A DNA stretch of 64,000 nt, taken from the NCBI RefSeq assembly GCF_000702505.1, contig NZ_JNIM01000001.1, positions 2,728,001-2,792,000 on the forward strand. Reading direction: 5' to 3'. Both the position numbers and the translations under genes were made by a program. The notes beneath the pieces are model-generated. The model was not told where the DNA came from and searched no databases. It saw only the letters and a list, made by a program, of their open reading frames with translations. Below, in pieces: positions 41,320 to 49,557 of this stretch. The stretch's first letter is position 1. The number at the start of each line of letters is the position of its first letter. The stretch is from Thermogemmatispora carboxidivorans. Lineage in GTDB: Bacteria > Chloroflexota > Ktedonobacteria > Ktedonobacterales > Ktedonobacteraceae.

Positions 41320-42018
41320 CTAGAGGAGTCCCCGGGCTTTGGCTTGCGCATAGGCCGCCAGGGTGAAGCCATCGGTGATCTCGTTTTCACGGAGGAGACG
41401 CTCAAATAGGGGGAGCGGCGTGGGCAGAATCTCATGAATGGCCTCCCGCCTGTCTGTCTCGCCATAGGCCGCGACTTCAGCGTAAAAGAGTTCGTCGCAC
41501 TCCGCGGTCATGCCGGTATTGGGGTGGATCTGTCCCAGAGGGACGAGACATAAAGGTCTTGTCCCTAACTCTTCTTCCAGCTCTCTATAGGCGCTTTCCT
41601 CGCTGGTGCAGCCAGGCCAGCCAAAACCTCGCGGAATCTCCAGATGCCAGGTGCGCGTGGCATGACGAAAATGACGCAGCAGCAGGATCTTTCCCTGAGA
41701 CATCGCGAGGATCGCGACACCAGGCGTATGCTCTCGCGGCTCCACCAGGCGGAGATAGGTACCGAGCGCGCCATCTGGGAAACGTACCGCATCACGCAGC
41801 ACGAGCAGGTATTGATCACGATAGGCCAGGCCTGCCTGCGACCATTCCCTGGCCCTGGCTGGGTCTATCCCTTGCTCGATGAGCGCCTCTCGCATGACGG
41901 CCTCGGCCTGAGCAATCGCTCCTTGGTCAAGCAGGATCGTAATGGCTGTCTCTGCGGGATTGCTGAAGAGCTGGGGACGCTCCTGAACCAGTTCGAAGTA
42001 CTGCTCTGGATTCTTCAT
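41320..42018 (-). CDS. Nudix hydrolase (ADP-ribose pyrophosphatase-like)
   Basis: The 232-residue protein contains a Nudix fold in its C-terminal half: TPGVAILAMSQGKILLLRHFRHATR followed by the Nudix box GFGWPGC..REL EEELGT (written here with gaps) at about residues 130-152. In the box the usual first Glu is replaced by Cys; the catalytic REL-x-EE-x-G part is intact. The PRGF start of the box and the preceding RHFRHA are close to ADP-ribose and nucleoside-diphosphate-sugar pyrophosphatases. The N-terminal 90 residues are an additional helical region. The start at 42018 follows GCAGGAG; an upstream in-frame ATG at 42048 is possible. Substrate is inferred only at family level. Confidence 0.87.
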   Translation of the reverse strand: MKNPEQYFELVQERPQLFSNPAETAITILLDQGAIAQAEAVMREALIEQGIDPARAREWSQAGLAYRDQYLLVLRDAVRFPDGALGTYLRLVEPREHTPGVAILAMSQGKILLLRHFRHATRTWHLEIPRGFGWPGCTSEESAYRELEEELGTRPLCLVPLGQIHPNTGMTAECDELFYAEVAAYGETDRREAIHEILPTPLPLFERLLRENEITDGFTLAAYAQAKARGLL

Positions 42019-42254
42019 CTCATTCTTGCTCCTGCAAAAACCTGGCAAGATCCTCAGTCACTACGTCAGGGAAGGCGCCAGGCCGTGCGCAGAAGCTCGG
42101 TTCATGAGCAAGCAGGCTTGACCGCGCCTTCAGCAGACCCCACGATGCCCAACACGTTCCAGAATAGTCCAGCCCTTTCGTTGCTGTCAAGGTGCGCCTC
42201 CGGCCAGACCCTCTCTCAGCCAGCTTCGCTTCTACCGCCCTGGCCGATCATAGC

Positions 42255-42284
42255 TTGACGCAGAAGAAGGAAGTATGATACAAT
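42255..42284 (+). promoter_or_regulatory. Candidate promoter of the 42.3-44.5 kb transcript
   Basis: TTGACG (42255-42260) and TACAAT (42279-42284) are separated by 18 bases on the plus strand. It is one of the better sigma-70-type matches in the window. Transcription would start near 42291, about 540 bases before the predicted start of the 541-residue protein gene. Confidence 0.65.
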
Positions 42285-42290
42285 CCCCGT

Positions 42291-42662
42291 AACTCTCTTT
42301 GGGCGTGTACTCGTGGCCACAGGAGCCAATTCCTTGATTCGCTACGGAGCAAAGGCCCATGACTGCCTTGCAGCGCACCGGCTCCGGCTCCCCTCTGACT
42401 CCAGCCTCCTCCCCGGCGGGCCTTCAGCCAGTTGCGCAGCAGGCTGACTCACGCCAAGGCTCTGGATCACTCGCTGACCTTGTCTCTCCTCCATCAATGG
42501 CCCGGCTCCTTTCCACCAGGACACCCCTCCCGAAGACAAGCTTTCGATCCCTCTCCGTCCACTCTCTTACTGCAAGCCGGGCAGCCAGCCTTTCCAGGTC
42601 TTCAGCCAGCATGGCAGTCGGCCCCCAGGAGAGGGGCCAGCCTGGCAATCCCTTCTCCTGGG
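42291..42662 (+). ncRNA. Possible long leader or small RNA ending in a hairpin
   Basis: The roughly 370 bases between the promoter and a strong hairpin have no convincing gene. The hairpin arms are 42624-42636 (CCCAGGAGAGGGG) and 42650-42662 (CCCTTCTCCTGGG), pairing over about 12 bp with a small bulge, followed by CTGCTTTAT. A plus-strand frame from ATG 42359 (104 codons) has a fair ribosome site, but its product is a low-complexity Ser/Pro/Ala/Leu chain. An attenuated leader of the downstream gene or an independent RNA both fit. The remaining gap 42663-42830 shows nothing clear. Confidence 0.35.
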
Positions 42663-42830
42663 CTGCTTTATAGCCTCGGTAGCGGAGAGCCTGGCCGCTC
42701 CATTGGAGAATGAAGCCAGCAGTAACGTTTAGGACTACTTAGAGGGAACTCAGCCTTATCCTTCATCCAAGTGGCGACGCATAGGACGGTAGAGCAGAAC
42801 GCTACTTCTTTGAGCGAAAGGAGTCTGGCC

Positions 42831-44456
42831 TTGAATGAGTCTCCCGAATCATCTTTACCACTGATCCGGGACCAGGCCCAGTCAATGCAGCCCCAGCAGC
42901 TGGACAGAATTGGACGCGAGGACAACGTTGAGTTCGAGCGTCTGAACATCGATGATTTGGAACATATTCCAGTGGTAGCTCAGGCCCTCGATAATCAGTG
43001 GCTTCCGCGCAGCTTGCTTGAGCCAGCGTTTCAGGCAGGGAAAATGACATCGGCCCACAAGCGAATCTTGAGAAATCAGGTGCGCTCGGAGTATATCCGC
43101 TTCCTGATCCACAGCGAACAGCTTATTCTTAATCGCGCCTATCTCTATAACTCGTCAGCAGTGACCCAGGATTACGTCGGTCGACGTAATCCGATGCGCC
43201 TGATCTTCGAGGAGTTGCTCGAAAAGGCGGTCATTGTCCCTTTCCTGCTCCACGAGCGCAGTCCGGCAGATCCGCCGCGGTCCTTGCCAGCAGGCCAGGG
43301 AGAAGCTTTCGGCGTCACGGATGCCTTCGAGCAGTGGCGGGAGATTTGCCAGGAGGTACGTCCTCGCTGCCTCCGCCTTTCCTGGGATGATCAGGAGAAT
43401 GAACGCCGGGCCAGGCGGCTGCTGGTGCATCCCTTTGCTAGTTTCGCCAAGTCCATTACCCAGCATGATCTCGATCTCTGGCTGCAGGACCTCGGCCTGC
43501 CGGAAAGCGCCAGGGAGCCTTTTCGCCAGCGCCTGGTCGAGGTCGAACGCTTTTGTCTCGATCTGACCGCCGCCGACAAGGAGGTGACACGCGATGCCCT
43601 CTATAAGGAGTTTGTGGTCGCCGGGCCAAATACGGCAGAGCGGCGCTACGATCGCCGCAAGCCTTTCGCTGCAGAGTTGAAGCAGCTCTTCGATCTGCGC
43701 TATAATGCGAATCTGCCTGATGCTTTGGGCAGTTATCTCTTGACGCCCGCCGATAGCCTGCCACGTGTCTCCTTGCAGGAGCTGGCTGCCCCCCAACGGC
43801 TGCCGTTGATTACCGGCGAGGAGATCGTCCAGCTCCTGAAGCGCCTGGCCTTTGATCTCGTCCAACAAGGACTGAACCTTCCGTCTCTGCATCTGCTCAG
43901 CCTGCAGGATGTGGCCGAGATCCGCCGCATGGATGAATGGCAACACTATATGCAGCAGCTGCGGACCCTGCTCGCCCACCCTCAGACCTTCGCTGACGGG
44001 GGCGCCGCTCATGTGTATGAGAGTTACATGCGCTTGACAAGAAAAATTGTCCATCTGATGCAGGAGAGAAGAAAGCATATCCAGCTGAGGGTTTGGTCCC
44101 CCGTAGTAGCGATCGTCTTTAATATCGCCGGAGCGCTCCTTGAGGTCACACTGACCAACAACGGCCTGCTCTACTCGCTGATCGGGCAGGTTGCTGGCAC
44201 TCTGGTGGGAGAGACTGCCTCGGTTGTGGGAACGCTGGTGATCCGCGATGCCGCGCAGCGACGCACCCAGCAGGACCTGAGCATGAGTATTGATTTTATG
44301 CGCTGCCGTCTGCGCTCGGCACACCAACAGTGGCGCGAGCTTCAGCGCATGGTCCGTTCCTTGCCGGGCTTTCAGGAAAGCAAGGCTTTGCCAGCCAGGC
44401 CCGACGAGGCTGATTCCAACCTGAGTGGATCGGAGAGCGACGCACGCCCAGGTTGA
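42831..44456 (+). CDS. Unrecognised 541-residue protein with C-terminal membrane segment
   Basis: I do not recognise this protein. A TTG at 42831 is taken as start because AAAGGAG lies 7 bases upstream; an in-frame GTG at 42771 has no ribosome site. The first 400 residues are soluble-looking, mostly helical, rich in Arg, Glu and Leu, with segments such as RLIFEELLEKAVIVPFLLHE and EEIVQLLKRLAFDLVQQGL. Near the C-terminus (about residues 425-475) two moderately hydrophobic stretches, SPVVAIVFNIAGALLEVTL and LIGQVAGTLVGETASVVGTL, suggest a membrane hairpin or amphipathic region. A charged tail follows. It lies upstream of, and may be co-transcribed with, the immunity-like and methyltransferase genes. 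Its amino acid composition is clearly that of a real protein, unlike the antisense frame. Confidence 0.8.
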   Translation: MNESPESSLPLIRDQAQSMQPQQLDRIGREDNVEFERLNIDDLEHIPVVAQALDNQWLPRSLLEPAFQAGKMTSAHKRILRNQVRSEYIRFLIHSEQLILNRAYLYNSSAVTQDYVGRRNPMRLIFEELLEKAVIVPFLLHERSPADPPRSLPAGQGEAFGVTDAFEQWREICQEVRPRCLRLSWDDQENERRARRLLVHPFASFAKSITQHDLDLWLQDLGLPESAREPFRQRLVEVERFCLDLTAADKEVTRDALYKEFVVAGPNTAERRYDRRKPFAAELKQLFDLRYNANLPDALGSYLLTPADSLPRVSLQELAAPQRLPLITGEEIVQLLKRLAFDLVQQGLNLPSLHLLSLQDVAEIRRMDEWQHYMQQLRTLLAHPQTFADGGAAHVYESYMRLTRKIVHLMQERRKHIQLRVWSPVVAIVFNIAGALLEVTLTNNGLLYSLIGQVAGTLVGETASVVGTLVIRDAAQRRTQQDLSMSIDFMRCRLRSAHQQWRELQRMVRSLPGFQESKALPARPDEADSNLSGSESDARPG

Positions 44457-44627
44457 GTCTCGAGCACATCGTGAGTAGACAAACAAATCATCAGCCATCA
44501 GCCATCTCGCTCACTCGCGATCAGGTTTCCGGTGGGCTGGGCAAAGGCCGTTGGAGAGGCGGCCCACGTGGATCTGATTCACCTCAGTAGATTCCTGCCC
44601 ACATTTGGCTGGAAAGGAACGAGAGAT

Positions 44628-45140
44628 ATGATTTTGCCAAAGGAGCGCGATCGCCGCCTGGTGACTATCCGCCGCGGGGGGACACTCACCGATGAGCATC
44701 ATCACTTGCTCGCCCTTTGGGCGGCGACCTGCGCAGAACACGTTCTGCCGCTCTTCGAATCGCTCCGTCCAGAGGACCCGCGCCCGCGTCAGGCCATCGC
44801 CGCTGCACGTGCCTGGGTCCGCGGTGAGATGAAGATGATGGAGGCCCGCGCCGCTGGCGGGCATGCAATGGCAGCCGCCAGAGACCTGCGCGGAGCTGCC
44901 CGCTACGCTGCCTATGCCGCTGGTCAGGCCGCCGTCGTTGCCCATGTGGCCGCCCACGCCCTGGGTGCTGCGGCTTATGCGATCAAGGCCGCCCGTGCCG
45001 CCGCGCCGGCAGGTGAGGGCGAGCGCGCACGCCTGGATGAGTGCCAGTGGCAGCGCGATCAATTGCCCGACGCCATTCGCGAGCTGGTTCTTGATGACCA
45101 GCGGGCCCGCAACGCTCTCTGCTGGTTCGTCTTCTCTTGA
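44628..45140 (+). CDS. Putative immunity protein (Imm-5-like), short paralogue
   Basis: The 170-residue protein shares the family pattern with the gene at 18752-19420: HHLLALWAATCAEHVLPLFE, then RPEDPRPRQAIAAARAWV, then an alanine-rich helical core with regularly spaced histidines (HVAAHALGAAAYAIKAARAA) and the C-terminal LPDAIRELVLDDQRARN. It lacks the N-terminal extension of the paralogue. The ATG at 44628 follows GGAAAGGAA and is chosen over a GTG at 44532. It is flanked by the unknown membrane-associated protein and a methyltransferase on the same strand. The actual function of the family is not established. Confidence 0.75.
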   Translation: MILPKERDRRLVTIRRGGTLTDEHHHLLALWAATCAEHVLPLFESLRPEDPRPRQAIAAARAWVRGEMKMMEARAAGGHAMAAARDLRGAARYAAYAAGQAAVVAHVAAHALGAAAYAIKAARAAAPAGEGERARLDECQWQRDQLPDAIRELVLDDQRARNALCWFVFS

Positions 45141-45477
45141 AAGCAGCGCCGATAAGGCAAGCCTCACATTAAGAACTCATAAAAATAGAAGGGAGTGCGC
45201 ATTTCCCTCTCCTACACATTGACAGGGACCCATCTGCTTCTCTACACTCCTGGCAGAGAAGCATCTCCTGCTTGAGAGGGAAGCGATCCTGATTTCTTGA
45301 GAGGTCTGGCCTGGCGGCCTGGCCTGCACTCTGTGGTTGCAGCCTGCTTTCTTTTCTTGATCGCGCTGCTGGCCAGCCAGTAGGCAGGCAGTTGAGGAGC
45401 AGGTGACTGAGAGGGCAGCGAGCAGAGCAGGAGCGTCCTCGCAGGAGATCTGACACCAGCAGAGAAAGGAGCTGCCG
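45141..45477. other. Intergenic region without a supported gene
   Basis: These 337 bases between the immunity-like gene and the methyltransferase contain only short frames with no ribosome sites. AAAGGAG at about 45466-45472 serves the methyltransferase. No clear terminator or promoter was found; alternating purine and pyrimidine-rich stretches are the only structure noticed. Confidence 0.5.
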
Positions 45478-46419
45478 ATGCCCTGGTGGTTCTTCCGTCG
45501 CCGCCGCGCCCCAGCTGCTGCCGCTGGCCCCACAGGTGCGGCTCCGTCCGTGCCTGGCAGGCAACCTGGCGAGGGTGCTCTACCGCGCCTGCAGGGCAAC
45601 CGTCGTTATCTCCAGGAGCAGCCCTATTTGTTGCCGAAAGACCTCGGCGAGGTGAACCGGCTCGACTTCCAGCATTATGTCTTGCGCAGCCTGCTACGCG
45701 GCAACTATTTGGCCCCTATCGGTCAGCCGCGCCGTATCCTCGATGTGGGGTGCGGCACGGGTCAGTGGGCCTTTGAACTGGCCCAGCAATTCCCTCAAGC
45801 TGAAGTCATCGGCTTCGATCTGGAGCAAGTCAAGGTCACCAGCACGCCACCGGCGAACTTTCGCTTTGTGCAAGGCGATGCCCTGCAGGGGCTGCCCTTC
45901 GAAAGTGGCTCGTTCGATTTTGTTCACCAGCGGCTACTGATCCTGGCCGTGCCTCTGCCTTCGTGGCCGGGTCTGGTGCAGGAGCTTGCGCGCGTCACGG
46001 CCCCTGGTGGCTGGGTTGAGCTGGTTGAGACCAGCACCATGCAGGACTTCACACCGGCGGGACCGGCCACGCGCGCCTTCTATCAGTTGGGGAGGCCCCT
46101 GGCAGCCCTGCGCGGGCTGGATGTCGAGGGGGTTGTGCTGCGCTCTCTGGAGCGCTATCTGGTGGAGGCTGGCCTCATCAATACTCAGCGTCAGCTGGTT
46201 GAGGCTCCTGTCGGCGACTGGGGGGGACGGCTTGGCTCTCTGCTGGCGCTCGACCTCCGCGAAGCCTCTAAAGCCGTAAGCGGGCCGATAGCCTCCATCG
46301 CCCACGTCTCGGAGCAGGAGGTGCTGGATCTGATTGAGCGCGCGAGCCAGGAATGGAACGCGCTGCAGACCCGCTGTCCCTTCGTGGTCGCCTACGGTCA
46401 GAAACCAGCCAGCAGCTAG
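45478..46419 (+). CDS. Class I SAM-dependent methyltransferase
   Basis: The 313-residue enzyme has a 35-residue basic, alanine-rich N-terminal extension (WWFFRRRRAPAAAAG), then the SAM-binding motif I RRILDVGCGTGQWAFELA at about residues 84-101. VIGFDLEQVK follows with the ribose-binding Asp, and the sequence then continues as FRFVQGDALQGLPFESGSFDF and VTAPGGWVELVE. This is a small-molecule type methyltransferase. AAAGGAG lies 6 bases before the ATG. It may be co-transcribed with the immunity-like gene 337 bases upstream. The substrate is unknown. Confidence 0.88.
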   Translation: MPWWFFRRRRAPAAAAGPTGAAPSVPGRQPGEGALPRLQGNRRYLQEQPYLLPKDLGEVNRLDFQHYVLRSLLRGNYLAPIGQPRRILDVGCGTGQWAFELAQQFPQAEVIGFDLEQVKVTSTPPANFRFVQGDALQGLPFESGSFDFVHQRLLILAVPLPSWPGLVQELARVTAPGGWVELVETSTMQDFTPAGPATRAFYQLGRPLAALRGLDVEGVVLRSLERYLVEAGLINTQRQLVEAPVGDWGGRLGSLLALDLREASKAVSGPIASIAHVSEQEVLDLIERASQEWNALQTRCPFVVAYGQKPASS

Positions 46420-46567
46420 GTTCGCGCGGGTCTGGTCCTGTGCTGGCAGGTCAACTGGCCGCTTCTGTTGGGACCAGGCCCGCTTGAGAAAGGAAAGAGC
46501 TGCGCCCGCCCTCCTGGCCAGCAATGGAGGTCAGGATGGAGAAGCAAGCAAGTAGATAGACAGGAGG

Positions 46568-47386
46568 CTAGCCAGCAAGGGCGCCAGCATCCACCAGCAG
46601 TGTGCTGCCGGTCATCAAGATTGACAAATCACTGGCGCAGAAGAGCGCCACCCGTGCCACGTCATCGGGCACGCCCGCCCGTCCGAGGGGCAGGCTCTCG
46701 CCGAATGAGTCGCCGAGCACATCGGGTGCTCCGGCAGCCGTCATCTCCTGGCGCAACTCGGAGATGCCCGGCGTGCGGATCAGCGTCGGCGCCAGAGCCA
46801 GTACCCGAATGTTGTACGGGCCGAACTCAATGGCCAGGCTCTTCGTCAGGCCCCGAACCGCATGCTTCGAGGCGACGTAGTGCGCCAGGCCAGCCCCTCC
46901 CTGGTAGCCGGCAGTCGAGGCCAGATTGATAATCACGCCACCGCGCTGTGTCTGGATCATGCAACGCGCCGCCTCGCGCGCTCCCAGAAAGGTCCCGCGC
47001 AGATTGATTGCCAGCACCCGATCCCATTGCTCATCGGACATCTCCAGCGCCTGGTTGCTTGGATAGATGCCGGCGTTATTGACCCAGATATCCAGGCTGC
47101 CCAGCTCTTGCAAGGCTCGCTGCGCCAGATTGCGCACCGAATCGCTGTCCGTGACATCAACAGAGGCAAACAATGCCCGCACCTGATAGCGCGCAGCGAT
47201 GCGCTCAGCCGCGGCCTGACCCTCATCGGCCCGCACATCGCCCAACAGCACCCCTGCTCCGGCCTCCGCCAGGCGCTCGGCAATGGCCAGGCCAATGCCG
47301 CGAGCGCCTCCGGTAATGACCGCATTGCGCCCGCGCAGCGAGATCAGCTCTGCCAGCGTCTTCTGACTGACATCAGGAATCGCCAT
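46568..47386 (-). CDS. Short-chain dehydrogenase/reductase
   Basis: The 272-residue SDR has TGGARGIGLAIA at about residues 25-36, an acidic LLGDVRAD after strand 2 (NAD preference), NNAGIYPS at about 108, the catalytic Ser in IINLASTAG, and Tyr-x-x-x-Lys in HYVASKHAVRG at about 174. The start at 47386 follows AAAGGAG by 8 bases; the frame continues upstream to 47632 without another ribosome site. It lies 245 bases downstream of the ROK kinase on the same strand and is likely the last gene of the GntR-controlled sugar operon, where a sugar or sugar-acid oxidation step would fit. Confidence 0.92.
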   Translation of the reverse strand: MAIPDVSQKTLAELISLRGRNAVITGGARGIGLAIAERLAEAGAGVLLGDVRADEGQAAAERIAARYQVRALFASVDVTDSDSVRNLAQRALQELGSLDIWVNNAGIYPSNQALEMSDEQWDRVLAINLRGTFLGAREAARCMIQTQRGGVIINLASTAGYQGGAGLAHYVASKHAVRGLTKSLAIEFGPYNIRVLALAPTLIRTPGISELRQEMTAAGAPDVLGDSFGESLPLGRAGVPDDVARVALFCASDLSILMTGSTLLVDAGALAG

Positions 47387-47631
47387 TGTTTCTGCTCCTT
47401 TCGATGGCTGTCTGTCTAGCCAGACAACTGCGTCGTACCTCGCCAGGAGAGGTTCAGAGACAGCATATACCGAAGGAAGGGTCTGTTGCCAGTCTGCAAG
47501 CGCGTGTTTATGCGTTCTCCCCAGAGGCAGATGGAGAATCCTCCTCGCCGGCGCTGGCGGTGCCTCCCGCGCCGCTGCCTCTCGCTCGCTGAGCAGTAGC
47601 GGCCCTACCAGCAGACCAGGAGACGGGGCCA

Positions 47632-48516
47632 TCAGAGGAAATCAGGGTCTGAGAGAGCGGCGCGCAGGGCGCCATAGGCGGCGGCCTTGTCCCCGAGAAG
47701 GGCGGGAACAATCGGCGTCTCCCGGACCGCTGGAGCACCATAGCGCGCGAGATGTTCGCGCCACCAAGGAGAGAAGAGATCAAACGCCTCGCAGAGGCCC
47801 CCAGTGATAATAATCAGCTCGGGATCAAACAGGCTCGCAATGCTTGCCAGGGCCAGCCCTAGCAGGTGGCCCATCTCCTTGACGAGGGCCAGACAGGCTG
47901 GCTGTCCTTGCCGGGCCTGAGCAATGACCTCATAAGAAGTCAGAGGCGGGTCGAGCTGCTGGCTCCGCGCAGCCAGGGCGCTGCCGGAAGCCATTAATTC
48001 CAGAAAGCCATGATCGGGATCAGGGAGATGAGTGCGATCGAGCGTGAGCCAGCCAAAGGCGCCGGCGCTCCCATGTGCACCCTGGACCAGCCGGCCCCCC
48101 AGCATGAGTGCCCCACCGACTCCAGTGCCCACACTAACCAGCGCGACCTGCTGGTGTCCGCGCGCCGCTCCCCGCCAGGCTTCACCCAGGAGCGCCAGCT
48201 GAGCATCATTGCTCAAGACCACCGCCGCCCCCAGACGCTGCTCTAACTCCGCGGCCAGCTCGCGCTCATGCAAAAAAGGGAGATTCGGCACCCAGAGCGA
48301 GCGGCGCCGGGTGCAGGTACCTGGCAGTCCCAGGCCAAGGCTCATCACTGGCTCTCCCTGTTGCCGAGCCACCGCTTCAACCAGCTCCACCAGTACACGC
48401 AGAAACTCCTCATAGTTTGCCGGGGTTCTCATACGGGGCGTCAGGGCCACCTCGCCCGTCGCGCTGAGATAGGCGCCCTGGATCTTCGTACCGCCGACAT
48501 CGATGCCCAGCTCCAT
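47632..48516 (-). CDS. ROK-family sugar kinase without the usual zinc motif
   Basis: The 294-residue protein starts MELGIDVGGTKIQGAYL, the ATP-phosphate loop of ROK kinases, and contains SLGLGLPG, VLSNDAQLALLGEAWRGAA (catalytic Asp in NDA) and VSVGTGVGGALMLGGRLVQGAHGSAGAFG. The zinc-binding C-x-C-G-x-x-G-C-x-E element normally found next is replaced by LPDPDHGFLELMASGSAL, which lacks all cysteines. ROK kinases phosphorylate glucose, N-acetylglucosamine, N-acetylmannosamine or fructose. It follows the permease genes and an SIS protein in the operon, consistent with an amino-sugar or glucose-type substrate. A GGAGG lies about 12 bases from the ATG. Confidence 0.92.
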   Translation of the reverse strand: MELGIDVGGTKIQGAYLSATGEVALTPRMRTPANYEEFLRVLVELVEAVARQQGEPVMSLGLGLPGTCTRRRSLWVPNLPFLHERELAAELEQRLGAAVVLSNDAQLALLGEAWRGAARGHQQVALVSVGTGVGGALMLGGRLVQGAHGSAGAFGWLTLDRTHLPDPDHGFLELMASGSALAARSQQLDPPLTSYEVIAQARQGQPACLALVKEMGHLLGLALASIASLFDPELIIITGGLCEAFDLFSPWWREHLARYGAPAVRETPIVPALLGDKAAAYGALRAALSDPDFL

Positions 48517-48571
48517 TGTATCTGCAGACCTCCTGCTGCGCTGTCACTGCGACGCTCAAAGTCCGGCCAGC

Positions 48572-49438
48572 TTAGCCTTTAATGCCGGTCAGCGAGATCC
48601 CTTCGATAAAGTAGCGCTGCGCCCACAGCGTCAAGACCACACTGGGCAGAATGCCGATCGCCGTGCCCGCCATGACAATATTGGTGAAGGTGACGCTCGA
48701 TGTATAGGTCCGTAGCCCATTGAGCGAGAGGACCACCGTGCTCATCTCCCGCGAGTAGACCATTGAAAGAGGCCAGAGGAAATTGTTCCACTGGAAGACG
48801 AAGGCGAATAAGACCAGCGCCGCCGCCGCTGGACGCAGCAACGGCACCACTACGCGCCAGAGGAGCGTCCACTCAGACGCGCCATCCAGACGGGCAGCCT
48901 CCAGTAGCTCATCGGGAATCCCGGCTATGAACTGACGCATCAAGAAGATACCGAAGCCGTTAGCCAGATTGGGCAGAATCAGGCCAGGATAGGTATTATC
49001 GAGATGCAGGGCCACCATCATGCGATAGAGCGGGATCAACATGACAAATTGGGGCACCATCATGGTCGCCAGAACGCCGACGAAGAGCGCATTTTTTCCC
49101 CGGAACTGATGTTTGGCAAAGACATAGCCGGCCATGATACTGGTGAGCAGAATGCCCACTGTTGAGGAGACAGTCACGACCAGCGAATTGAGTATAGCGC
49201 GCGCAAAAGGCGTAACCTCGAAGACGGTCCGATACGAAGAAAAGGCCGGGTGCTCAGGCCACCAGACCGGCGGCAACGCCTCCAGGTCTTCCGGCGACTT
49301 CAGGCTAGAAGCAAGCAGCCAGAAGAAGGGGAAAAGCATCACCACCAGGATGAGCGCCATACAGAGATACTGCAGCGCCAGCGAGAGCCAGCGCCGCCCT
49401 CGGCTGGAGCGCCGATAGCTCTTGACATAGACCGACAT
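48572..49438 (-). CDS. Sugar ABC transporter permease (MalG-like)
   Basis: The 288-residue inner-membrane permease begins with a basic segment (MSVYVKSYRRSSRGRR) and has about six transmembrane helices. FPFFWLLASSLKSPEDL and the EAA loop ELLEAARLDGASEWTLLWRVVVP are typical of the MalG half of CUT1 importers, and the protein ends GISLTGIKG. AAGGAG lies 7 bases before ATG 49438. It forms a transporter with the MalF-like permease 119 bases upstream and the lipoprotein beyond. No ATPase gene is in the operon, so a shared MsmK-type ATPase encoded elsewhere is implied. Confidence 0.95.
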   Translation of the reverse strand: MSVYVKSYRRSSRGRRWLSLALQYLCMALILVVMLFPFFWLLASSLKSPEDLEALPPVWWPEHPAFSSYRTVFEVTPFARAILNSLVVTVSSTVGILLTSIMAGYVFAKHQFRGKNALFVGVLATMMVPQFVMLIPLYRMMVALHLDNTYPGLILPNLANGFGIFLMRQFIAGIPDELLEAARLDGASEWTLLWRVVVPLLRPAAAALVLFAFVFQWNNFLWPLSMVYSREMSTVVLSLNGLRTYTSSVTFTNIVMAGTAIGILPSVVLTLWAQRYFIEGISLTGIKG

Positions 49439-49557
49439 CTTTGCTCTCCTTCGTCGTCTGGATTCAAGCCCCCACGGGGTCCCGCGCGTCAGGTTGCGCC
49501 CGCTCCCTCCCGCCCTCGCGCGGCTCGCTCCCCACTCCATGCCTTGCTGGCTGGCCG

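Noticed and set aside
42359-42673. A 104-codon plus-strand gene
   Set aside because: A fair ribosome site exists, but the product is a low-complexity Ser/Pro/Ala/Leu chain without hydrophobic core, and the overlapping minus frame looks no better. It is kept only as an alternative under the leader or small RNA entry.
43155-44498. A 447-codon open frame on the minus strand opposite the 541-residue protein
   Set aside because: The plus-strand frame is longer, has a ribosome site and gives balanced protein-like composition with coherent helices. The minus frame lacks these.
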